NCBI GenBank assembly: GCA_027604005.1
Contig: JADGJT010000206.1
Location: 1 to 40,637 of the forward strand
DNA: 40,637 nucleotides
Direction: 5' to 3'
Origin: Dinochytrium kinnereticum
Taxonomy: Eukaryota > Chytridiomycota > Chytridiomycetes > Chytridiales > Chytridiaceae
Positions 11,407 to 21,200 of the stretch are shown here, piece after piece. Position 1 is the stretch's first letter. Each line of letters opens with the position of its first letter. A program made the position numbers and the translations under genes. The notes under the pieces were generated by a model, which was given only the letters and a program-made list of their open reading frames with translations, was not told the DNA's origin and made no database searches.

Positions 11407-11438
<32 letters not shown>

Positions 11439-11600
11439 TAACAATAAGAATGTCACTGAATAAATAAATAAATAAATAAATAATCAATCAATGCCATCTC
11501 AACTCAATAATATCCATCCCATCCTATCTATCCCATCCCATCCCATCCCATCATTATTCCCTTCCATCCTTCCCTTCCCTTCCCTTCCCTTCCTTCGCAT
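11340..11600. repeat. Microsatellite cluster (TGAG/TGAC, AATA, ATCCC, TTCCC)
   Basis: Successive short tandem repeats are visible: TGAC/TGAG around 11342-11383, AATA units at about 11407-11433 and again about 11459-11484, ATCCC units at about 11514-11550, and CTTCC units at about 11562-11596. They lie 0.5-0.75 kb upstream of the transporter start codon. Confidence 0.9.
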
Positions 11601-11782
11601 TCAGCCCAGTCTGTCAGGATCTGCCTGCCAATCAGCGCTGATGCAGTCTCCCTCCCAGTCGCACAGATGATCAGCCTTGTGCCACACAACCTAAACATAT
11701 GGCGCACAAAATGCGCAATGAGCGCCAAAGGCAGAGAACACACAGACAGTTAGTTCTGCGTTGAGTTGACCAGCCACTTGCC

Positions 11783-11785
11783 ACT

Positions 11786-11816
<31 letters not shown>

Positions 11817-11822
11817 GTCTTT
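11783..11822. repeat. CTTT tetranucleotide microsatellite
   Basis: Roughly nine consecutive CTTT units, ending in a CTGT variant. Confidence 0.9.
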
Positions 11823-12169
11823 CATCCGCCTCTTTCCCCCCCCACCTCTCGTTGACTCCACCTTGTCTGCCTGTCTGCCTACCAACCCTGAAGAACTCGC
11901 GTTTGCCTTGGTCAAGAATGTCCTGGCTTCACTGCCAACTCCGAATGAACCCAGGCATTATATTATAATAAAAAAAAAGAAGGGCCCACCCCGCCAAACA
12001 CAAGAATATGCAACCAAGACAAACTCTTGAACCCCGTTGCCTCGTTGATGTATAGGTAAAAAGCGCGACTCAGCCATGCATTTAGGAACACCAGAATCAA
12101 GTCATGGCTAGCGGCTAGCCACCAGGGAACCTCCCATGTGAATGATACTTTTGTTACAACCTCCAAGAC

Positions 12170-12215
12170 AGCAGAGAGGAGAGGAGGAGAGGAGAGGAGG
12201 AGGAGGAGGAAGTAG
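12170..12215. repeat. GGA-rich polypurine tract
   Basis: A purine-only run (AGAGGAGAGGAGGAG...) of about 40 bases. Such tracts are often length-polymorphic. Confidence 0.85.
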
Positions 12216-14448
12216 GGCCAAGAGCGGAGAGGGAGAAGGAAAGCGAGGAGCGAGGAAACGCCATATTAGGGCATTGGTTGTTTGATTCCTCCTTTTTGTT
12301 ATCAACAGGAAAGACAGAGGAGGAAATAAATAAAATGGCTGCACATGGAAATCCACTCGGAATCAATCACCCAAATCCCAAATGACTAAAACACTGTAGC
12401 ATTAGAAAACGTGTTGTCTTAATTTCTTGGGAATCAAGACCTAGGCAAAGGGAGGAAAAGTACCACACCCACACCACACCAATAAGCATTGCATTAATCG
12501 AACCCTACCCACATCCGTAGAAGAAAAAAAATGGCAACCCTCCCAAAGATACTCTCCCTCCCTCTTTTTTTTAAAAAAAAAACACGAAAATTCCTCCTCT
12601 CAACTGAGAAAGCAAGAGCCACCTCTCTCCCCAGAAAATGAAAGAATTAGAAACTCCTTCGGTGTGTCCTTCCCCACCCAAAAAAAAATAAGAAGAATCA
12701 AATGCAATAATGGTGTTTATCGCGTTTATTAGGAGATGCTGGTCCGCAAAGAACTTATTTGACTGATAAAGCAGTCTAACAGATGAGCTGTCATTATCTC
12801 GCCGTCACCAGTGGAGACTTTGTTGTGGTGTTCTACAGTAACGAACCACCATACACATTATGTCCTCTGGGTTTACACAATTTCCTGCTGCATACTCCAT
12901 GTAGGCTCATCCATACAATTGGACGCGCTACAATCATTCGGAAGTGAATCAGAACAAGGACCAAGGTCCTTCATGAGACAAAAACCACAAAGAGTGTTTT
13001 TTCTAAATCTCCAAGAAACAAATGAATAACCTCACCCACATGTTCATAAAGAAAGAAAAGTATCTTTTCAACCTATAGCCCTTTCCAATGCTGGCGTTAC
13101 AAAGAGAAATAAAAATAAAAAACGTCTCACCTCCATCACTTCCCAACGCATCTCCATCACACCATTCATCCATGTGGAAAGCAAAGTTGGTTGGATTTTC
13201 CACTTAAATAAATGATCTTTATGCTTCAAAGCCTTCTCAATATGATCAAAAATGCCTAGTCACAACCCTTTTAAAGAAACGGCCAAAGCCATCAACTCCC
13301 AAAAGCAATTACAAAAGGCTATATCAAAAATTCAACCCTAAGTCAGTCCTTCCTCATACAATCCAATCTCCAGGATACGCAGTTAAATCGATCAGAAATC
13401 TATCCAAACTCCACCTCAGTACGGTAAGACGCCCTTTCACGTCATTGCACACTTTCATGTCCCGTTTTGGTTCTAAAGCGCCAAGGAGCCACGCTATTTG
13501 AATCAAATGCTGAAGCCCCAAATCACAAAAGAAGAGCTCGGCAAGCAAGAGCTCTACAAGAATCTTTGCAGAAACACGTGTGATTTTCTCTGTCCAAAAC
13601 AGTTTTTTTTCCTGGCCGTTTGTGTTTTCTTGTGGTTTAAAGTGCTTTTGACACACCTTGCGGCATGTTCCTTCTTTGTCCATCCAACTGGTGTCTTTCC
13701 CACCTTACCAGCATGGCTGACGCAGAGACAATGCTTTTTGTTCCACAATCAGCCCACCCTTCCTTTCCTCCTTGCATCTTCTCATCAAGTTTCATGTGTC
13801 CAATGGCGCCTTCTGGGCAAAGCTCCTTATCCACTTCAAGCCATGCGGTCCAGTCAGTCTCCCCCCAAAAAAAAATTGTGTCGCTGGTCTTAAGAAGACT
13901 CTGGGTGGGGAATATCCTGCGCGTCTAAAACGCTTCGTTTTCCCACATTCAACACGCGGCAAAAATATCCCAAGAGTTGTGGTTATTGGAGATAGGAAGT
14001 TTCAGCTGTTAAGAGCCTTACAGTAAGTTCTAGAGTCGGAGGATATACCTATATGGAATGATTATCCATATTGTAAGCATGGTTATGAATATTAGGGAGG
14101 GCCAACAAAAAACGCGTTCCATTGATTGAAAACTAAAAATGTCTAAAATCCCCCCTGTATCACCAATAAAATGGCTTGGGCAAAAAAACAAATTTTCCAT
14201 GAAACTTAAAGTCGAAATGTTCAAGAAAGCAACATCAGAGGCTCTAATATTTTTTAAAATAAAATTTTTCTCTCTCTCTGTTTAAACAAGCAAGAACTTT
14301 GGTTTGGATGCAGAATGAAGAATAAAATGAGGGGGAGCATTGCATGCGGGTGAACATCACAAGAATGTTGATACTAAATAAAGAAGTGGGGGGAAAAAAA
14401 ACAGGCTAAATAAGGCTCTCCCTAAAGAAATAAAAAGGTAAGGCCTCG

Positions 14449-16337
14449 TTAATACGGCCCCCCATTGCTCTTCGCCTTCCACTCCTCATAAGAACGGCAA
14501 GTATCAATGTTAGTCTGCGGCACCGGCCTCGTCACCAACTCATCCGCGGCCTCAACAAAAGTGACCATCAACCCAATCGGCTCCAAATGGAACTCCTGAT
14601 GACAATGGAACAACCAAACCCCAGGGTTATCAGCGACAAATCGAATGACGCTCCACCCAACCATGGTGGTGGTCCCATTCGCATCCCTGATCCCCGGAAG
14701 CAACGTAAAGGTGTCACGGCGAACGGGATTCGGGTTGGTGTATGTCTTGTTGCGAGGGAGGTTGGCAAGGAGTCCTCCACTTGATTCCATGACCCAAAAG
14801 GTGTGCCCGTGAAGATGGAAGGGGTGGGCGTTCGGGTCGGAGTTGTACATCGTGATTTGGACCACCTGATTCTTCTTCACTGTGACGATGTTGGAAGTGG
14901 AGGGAAGAGATTCGAGGGTGGTCTTGTTGTTCATCATGACGTCAAGAAGAGTGGGGACGAGGGGGGTCTCGAAGGGGCCGCCACGGATTTCGGGGTGCTC
15001 GTTGGACGACATCTGAATGTAAGCCTTTTTGTATGTATCGTCGCCTTTCTTGGTCATGTTGAAGGTGAAAAGAAGGTCGAGACCGTCGGGTCCAAGAGGA
15101 GGAGGAGTCATAGGTTCGAGAGGAACAAGACTCATGACCCTGGGTTCCATCGGAACCCTATGGGGAGCGGAGGTGGGAAGGGAGTATGCCCCGGGAGGAA
15201 TAACATCGGGCTTAGCAAAAGTGTCGGAAACCTCGATGATGGCTTTCACTTCGTCAATAAAGTCCGGAACATCTTCCGAAGGCCTTGTAGCGCAAAAGCA
15301 ATCTGACACAAGCGACCTCATCCAGAACTTGGTCTCCGTCGCATTGGGATTGGGGGTGACAAGAACAGAGTACCTCTGCGCGGTGTTGATACTCAAGATG
15401 TTGGCAAGATAAGGCTGAACCAAAACACCATCATTCTCAATCACAGTCATGTTATGACCATCCAACGAAACCCTGTAAGCCTGATTTCCAGCAACGTTCA
15501 AAAACCGGATCCTGGTCGTGGCGTTCTTCTTCAAAGTGATACGGCTGGGTCGTTTCCACTGACACGACGGGGTGGTCTGCAGGGTCAGGTTGTTGGCCGT
15601 GCAGTTGTATTGGCCTCGACCGTTGATGAGGGCAGACTTTGAGTGGAATTGACGGGGAATGGGACCAAGGTAACGATCCAGAACCTGATTCCATGGAGTG
15701 TGGTGCCAGTCTGCGAGCTGAACCGAAATGTCGTAATCATATTTGTAGGCAGGTTCCTTCTCGCGGACAATGAAGGGGCCACGGAGACCATCCATCATTT
15801 GAAGCTAATGAAAGTGAGAGGGTTAGTTGATCGTGGTAGAGAGTAATAAGAACATGATATCGGAGAGATTGCTTACCCTGTTATGACTATGCCACCAGTA
15901 GGTACCGGGAGCGTCGACCGTGAAGTTGTAGGTCATCCTACCGCCTGGAGGGACAGGGCACTGAGAAATCATAGCCGGTCCATCCATATGAGTTGAACCA
16001 TCCCTGTGAGTGATTCCATGAAAGTGAATGGAAGCAGGCTCGGCAAGCTCATTGTTAAGATGCAAAACAACACGGTCGCCAGACTCAACCTCGATCGAGT
16101 GCTAGGAAGACGGGAGAAGGTTAGAGGGAATAAGTTGAGATTATAATGGCAGGCACTGGGATCGCGGGAAGAAGGAGGCATTCTCACCTGATGACCGGGA
16201 CGGTTGTTGATGGAAAGACCATGGCGATCCACACCATCAAGGTTCATGGTGGTGTTTGTAAGCGACCATCTGTACGTGACGGTCTTTGCGGAAGCGGTCG
16301 CGACGGCGACGGCCAGAAGAATGGATGAAGCGAGCAT
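14449..16337 (-). CDS. Secreted multicopper oxidase, Fet3/laccase type
   Basis: It couples one-electron oxidation of a substrate (phenols or Fe2+ in this family) to reduction of O2 to water. Exons 16188-16337, 15877-16101 and 14449-15804 are all in phase 0 and give 576 residues. The start ATG gives a signal peptide (hydrophobic LLAVAVATASA, residues 7-17). The four copper-binding segments are present: HFHG (76-79), HSH (121-123), HPFHLHGH (452-459) and HCHQEFH (525-531), with Cys526 the type 1 ligand. DGLRGP and MDGPAMISQCP fit the Fet3/laccase fold. There is no C-terminal membrane helix as in Fet3, so the enzyme is probably secreted. The segment after the last His (LEPIGLM) departs from the usual family pattern, so the axial ligand and substrate class cannot be read by eye. 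It is divergently oriented to the NRPS with 1458 bp between start codons. Laccase versus ferroxidase is unresolved. Confidence 0.92.
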
Positions 16338-17795
16338 GTCGTCCCAGTCAACGTATGGTTTTTGCAGGGAAGTGAAGAGGTTGGGGAGGGGGGGGAAGGG
16401 GGAGAGGTGCAGTCGATGTGGGGACGGCGCAAACGTTCATGCTTTATGTTAGAGCAGTGCAAAATAGACACGGGTTAAAGGCTAAAGACAAGACGAGAAA
16501 GAAGAGAAGAAACAAAAAAAAAACACGGTTGTCTGCAGCAGTGGCAGCGGAAGCAGAGTAGACGTCAAATGACATCAAAAAGGCTGACTGGGCTGGTTGG
16601 AAAGGTAAAAAGGTAAAAGGAGAAAAGGCAAAAGGCAAAAAAGAGGATGGGCAAGAACTGTGGTACAGAAAGACAAGTCCGTGTGCACAAGACTGAATTA
16701 TGCCACAAAAGGAAACAACGAGTTTGGCCATTCGCCTAGTGTCGCACAGAACAAGGAAGGGCAAAACTGCCACCAAATCCAAGTGTATCCAATGCCCAGC
16801 ATGCCCTCCCCATCCTCACTGCTGAAAACCCACGACGGCGAGGGTGCGATTATTGACCGATAAAGCAATTGCAGCAACCCTCAAGCTGATATACGCAGTC
16901 GAATGGGGACGCTTTTGCTTGCTTTTGGCTGAGGCATGCCACATGTTTCTTCTGCTTTTTCCTCCCGCTCTGCCTCAATTCTTAACCAAACCTGCCCCTT
17001 TTGATACTGCATGGGAAGGTGACTGACTGATGAATGCTGACGGGAGCCCTTCGCTGATGTTATTGTCTTCTTTCCCACCCAGCCGAAAAGGCGTCAAGGT
17101 TAATAAAAGTAAGCAAGACGGCAAAAAGATAAGAAAGGGGAGAGAGAGAGAAACAGGAAGGTTCAAGCCGATGGATGAGAAAAAAGTAGCCCTGATGTGA
17201 AGGAACAAAGAAGAAAAGCAAAAGACTTGAGTAAACGATTAAAATAAAAATAAAATCCCAATTATCCTTGTCTTCAACTTACTATATCTTTTTTCTTTTT
17301 CTTTTTCTGGCCAGTCTTTTCCACTTTCCCTGTCATGAATTTATTCGATAACCCTGTAAACGCCCAGCCAGGTGTCTTTTTTGTTGAAGTAAATGGAGTA
17401 GGAAGCATGAAAACAAAAAATACAATAATAATAATGATAATAGCTTAGTTAGGATGGAAGACAAGGACGAGCAACGACGAACGACTAGCCACTTGTATTT
17501 CACGGCGCTGCTCCATATCCATCCGACCTTGTCAGGACTCTATTAAACACCACGAACTTCTCATCGTAGAGCCGCTGCCCCAAAGTTCACCTTCTTCAAC
17601 GATCTCTCAAGTGCGAACACCTCCAACAAAGTTGAATTCCCCTTTGACGAAGAAGGCCTTTTGAAGAGAACAGGACCACGCTCATCCACTTTGACCAAAC
17701 ACCAAGGAACTCAGTTTCAACTACAACAGCAACATCAACTGCAGCAAACATTAGAAACAGACCATCTCAAGCAACAACAAGATTAGAAGAGAGAC
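16338..17795. promoter_or_regulatory. Shared intergenic promoter region of the oxidase and the NRPS
   Basis: No gene is visible here. It separates two divergent start codons and so must contain both promoters. It holds four sequences of the form NGATAA (16858-16863, 17127-17132, 17346-17351, 17435-17440) that could bind GATA-type regulators, and a GTGGGG (about 16418-16423) of the CreA/Mig1 type. The last 100 bases before the NRPS ATG are CA-rich and T-poor, a common form for fungal 5' leaders. These motifs are short and expected by chance at some rate. There is no firm TATA box. Confidence 0.5.
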
Positions 17796-18291
17796 ATGAC
17801 CGACAAGATAACCAACTACGATAGAATCACCAGGGCCTTTTCGCCCTACGCACTTCCTCGAGCCGTGAATTACGGTTCCAACTTTCCTGTTCAGATTCTG
17901 GACAAGGACGACCTCACCGATAATGACGATTCTGAGACCGTCGCCAACAGCGATGCAGTCTCTTTTATCTCGTAAGCCATGCTTTTCTTTTCTTTAATCT
18001 TTATGGCTTCCATCGAACACGGCTTTAACATGCTTGCTTTTCTGTTCTTTGCAGTCTGGGAACCGAAGAGGGAGATAACCATTGGAAGGCCTTTTCCACT
18101 GCTGCTGGTGCTGAGGAAGGTGACCTTCATTGGAAAAGTAAGGCGACGGCCAAAAACCTGCCTACCTCTCAGCTCAGGTAAACTTCCATAACCCAACCCT
18201 AGCAGTCCTCAACCATAAGAAAACTCATGCGCTCCCTCTCCCTTGAAACAGCCCTGGCTCCATTAAAGCCGCTACCGACCTGTTCCCCGAC
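17796..18291 (+). other. NRPS N-terminal extension (residues 1-113)
   Basis: Two exons and the start of the third encode 113 residues ahead of the first C domain. The region is acidic and I recognise no domain in it. It contains a small internal repeat, EEGDNHWK (63-70) and EEGDLHWK (79-86). It is too short and lacks the GGDS motif for a thiolation domain. It could be a docking or loading-partner segment, or an unstructured tail. Confidence 0.75.
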
Positions 18292-21200
18292 ATGTCAACC
18301 GTCACCACTTGTGACATGTTCCCCGCAAGCTTCATGCAGGCTTCTATGATCACTGCATCAATCCGAGACCGCCGTCATTACGCCAACCAATATGAGCTTT
18401 CTGAGGTGACCTCCCCGGATCGCCTCCGTTCCGCCTTCCTCCAGACCATCTCTCGTCACGAGATGCTTCGAACAACCTTCTTCACCACGGCTGAAGATGG
18501 TGTGGTCCAACTCGTCCTCCCACCCGAGAATGTTGACGCTGAATCTGCGTTCAAGACTATCAAGGAAGGAACCGTTCAGGAGTATTTGGAGAGCGACAAG
18601 GAGGTCGGCTTTGGGGTTGGCGATAGACTTTGGCTTCGCCTCGCTGTCGTTCAAGTGACTTCCAAGTCGTATCTCCCGATCTTGACCATCCATCACGCCT
18701 TGTTCGACGCCATGTCCCTGCCAATGATCGCCCAAGACCTGTACCACCACTACCAAGGTATCAACCTCCCTCGAACGCGCTCGGTCTCATTTCGCCCAAT
18801 CGTGGACCACTTCAACGCAACCCCCTCTCTCGAGACCGAACATTTCTGGTCGAAGCATCTCTACGGGATCCAACCGGCCACTCCCTTGTCGTTGGAAACC
18901 GCCACCCGCGGCGGAGGAGATGACCACCCAGCTCATGCGATTGTGCAAGTATGTGAAACGCCAATGAAGAGCATGAGAGAAGCTGCAAAGGCCATGGATG
19001 TGCCGATTGCCGTTTTGATGAAGGCAGCATGGGCTTTGACGCTGTTCAAGTATACGAGGGCCGATAGCATCTGTTTTGGAGAGGTTACTTCGGGAAGACA
19101 TTTCCCAGTCGAGAATATCAACCTGTGAGTGTGTTGAACATTATCAGTTCTGTCGCGGCCGTGTTTTTGTTTTTGCTTGACTTATATCCGTTGTTGTTTG
19201 TTTTATCCTGCCTTTATCCCCCTCTCTCCAACTCATCTCGCTCAACAACAAATCAACCCTTCACTCCCAAAATACCCCTGCCCAATTACTTTTCTAACTG
19301 ACGCTTCTCTCATTTGAAAATTCAGCGCGATGGGACCAACCATCAACACAGTTCCCTTCCGCCTGAACATTACCCAAAACGAATCCATCCTGACCACCAT
19401 CAAAAAGATCAAAACCCACTACAAAGAAATGCTTCAACACTCCCACGTCAGTCTCTCCCAAATCAAACGCTGGCATCAAATGGGCCACCAAGACCAGCTT
19501 TTCGACACTATGCTAGTCTTTCAACGAGGTCGATACGATCAGGTTGCAAAGAATTCGGATGCAACGTTCAAGATAACAAAGACAAACATATCGTCAAAGG
19601 CTCTTGCGTGCACTTTTGAGATGGAGTTGTTTCCGGGTGCGAATCAACTGGAGATTCAAGTCATGTATGATCATGATGCTATGGCCGCGTCTCAGGCGTA
19701 TTCCTTGATTAAGGAATTCAACTTCTCCATTTCCCAATTGATTCGAATCGCTCCGGAGGCCGGATTCTGGAGTTTGCCGTCACTTTGGATTCCCTCCCCA
19801 ACCATGCGAAGCCACATTGAGGCCTCAGCAGTCGGTGCAGAGGTGGCGATCCCTCACGACCTCGTTCACAAAGGTGTTGAGTCCCGCGCCGCTCGACACC
19901 CTGAGTGGACAGCTGTCGAGTGCGGTGGAACATCGATAACTTATGGAGAGCTTGAGAATCACGCTGGCAGGTTGGCAATGAGGCTTTGGAGTGAATTTGG
20001 GGTTAGGAGGGGTAGTCGGGTTGCAGTGGTGATGCAAAGGACGATTGAGTTTCCTGTCGCGTTGTTCGCCGTTTTGAAAACAGGCGGAGTGATTGTTCCG
20101 CTTGATTCAAAGTTCCCATTGGACCGTATGCAATTCATCATGGAGGATGCCAACGTCTCGGCCATCATCACCACCATGGACGATGAGTCCCGCGTACAAC
20201 CTCTCTCCTCCCCATCTCGACCCCTCATTATCATGAATACGAAGGAAGCCCTACATTCAACCACCCCAACCACCATCACATGCGAAGCTGAGGGCTCTGA
20301 TGCATTCCTCATCGTCTACACCTCTGGATCAACCGGCAAGCCAAAAGGCGTCCCTGTATCCCACCGCGGCGCCAGCAACGTTATTTTCACCCTCCACAAA
20401 GAAATCGGATGTTGGGAGCATGCACGTGTCCTTCAATTCATGGCGATCGGGTTTGATGCATGTCAATGCGAAATCTGGACATCTCTAAACCATGGATCAG
20501 TTGTGGTGCTTCGTACGGACGACTGGCAAAATGAGATCAAAACCTGCCATAGTGTCAACATCACCCCGACAGGACTGGCTCAAATGGGTAATCCCGACCC
20601 CACATCACTCCTTGAACAAGTTACAGTCGGTGGCGAAGGATGCCCGAAGGCTTTGATGGATCTGTGGTCGTCACACGTTCGTTTCGTGAACGCCTACGGA
20701 CCAACCGAAACGACCTTCATCTCCCACTTCACCTACCTATCTTCTCAAGACCGCATCACTATCGGTCGTCCCATTCCCAACATGCGTTCCTACATCCTTG
20801 ACAGCCAGCAACGCCCAGTCCCGTCAGGAGTGATCGGCGAAATCTACATTGGTGGTACAGGTGTCTCTACGGAATATCTGAACTTGCCAACCCTGACAAT
20901 GACGCGCTTCCTTAAAGACCCCTTCACATCAAACCCTGAGGGTCGAATGTTCCGCACGGGTGATTTGGGTCGTCTCCTCGCCAACGGCCACTACGAAATT
21001 CTTGGACGGATGGACGATCAGGTCAAATTGAAGGGATATAGGATTGAACTGGATGAGATTGCGTCGGCCATGATGAAGCATGAGGAGGTGACCTCGGCAG
21101 CAGTTGTGGTGAAGGATAAGAAGCACTTGATTGGATTCTTCACACCCAAAACGGTGGATTTGGTGATTCTGAGGGATTTATTGGTGAAGATGTTGCCAGT

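Larger units (their letters stand above)
10866..14448. other. Non-coding intergenic region
   Basis: I see no protein gene and no tRNA in this 3.6-kb stretch. The open frames present are short, of odd composition and without recognisable motifs. It holds the upstream region of the transporter (right of 10865) and the 3' flank of the oxidase (left of 14449). Its main content is simple repeats between about 11340 and 12215, plus poly-A and poly-T tracts around 12530-12590 and 13860. Confidence 0.6.

Noticed and set aside
12811..13893. Open frames of 60-130 codons in the gap between transporter and oxidase
   Set aside because: They overlap on both strands, have odd composition (runs of Phe, Cys, His), no motif and no splice-consistent extension.
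16444..17208. Short minus-strand frames in the divergent promoter region
   Set aside because: They are Phe/Leu/Ser-rich translations of purine-rich DNA without recognisable motifs.
18292..19128. ATG at 18292 as the NRPS start
   Set aside because: Two upstream exons (17796-17971, 18055-18177) join in frame through good GT-AG introns and a CA-rich leader precedes the ATG at 17796. The later ATG remains a possible alternative, as it lies at the C-domain edge.
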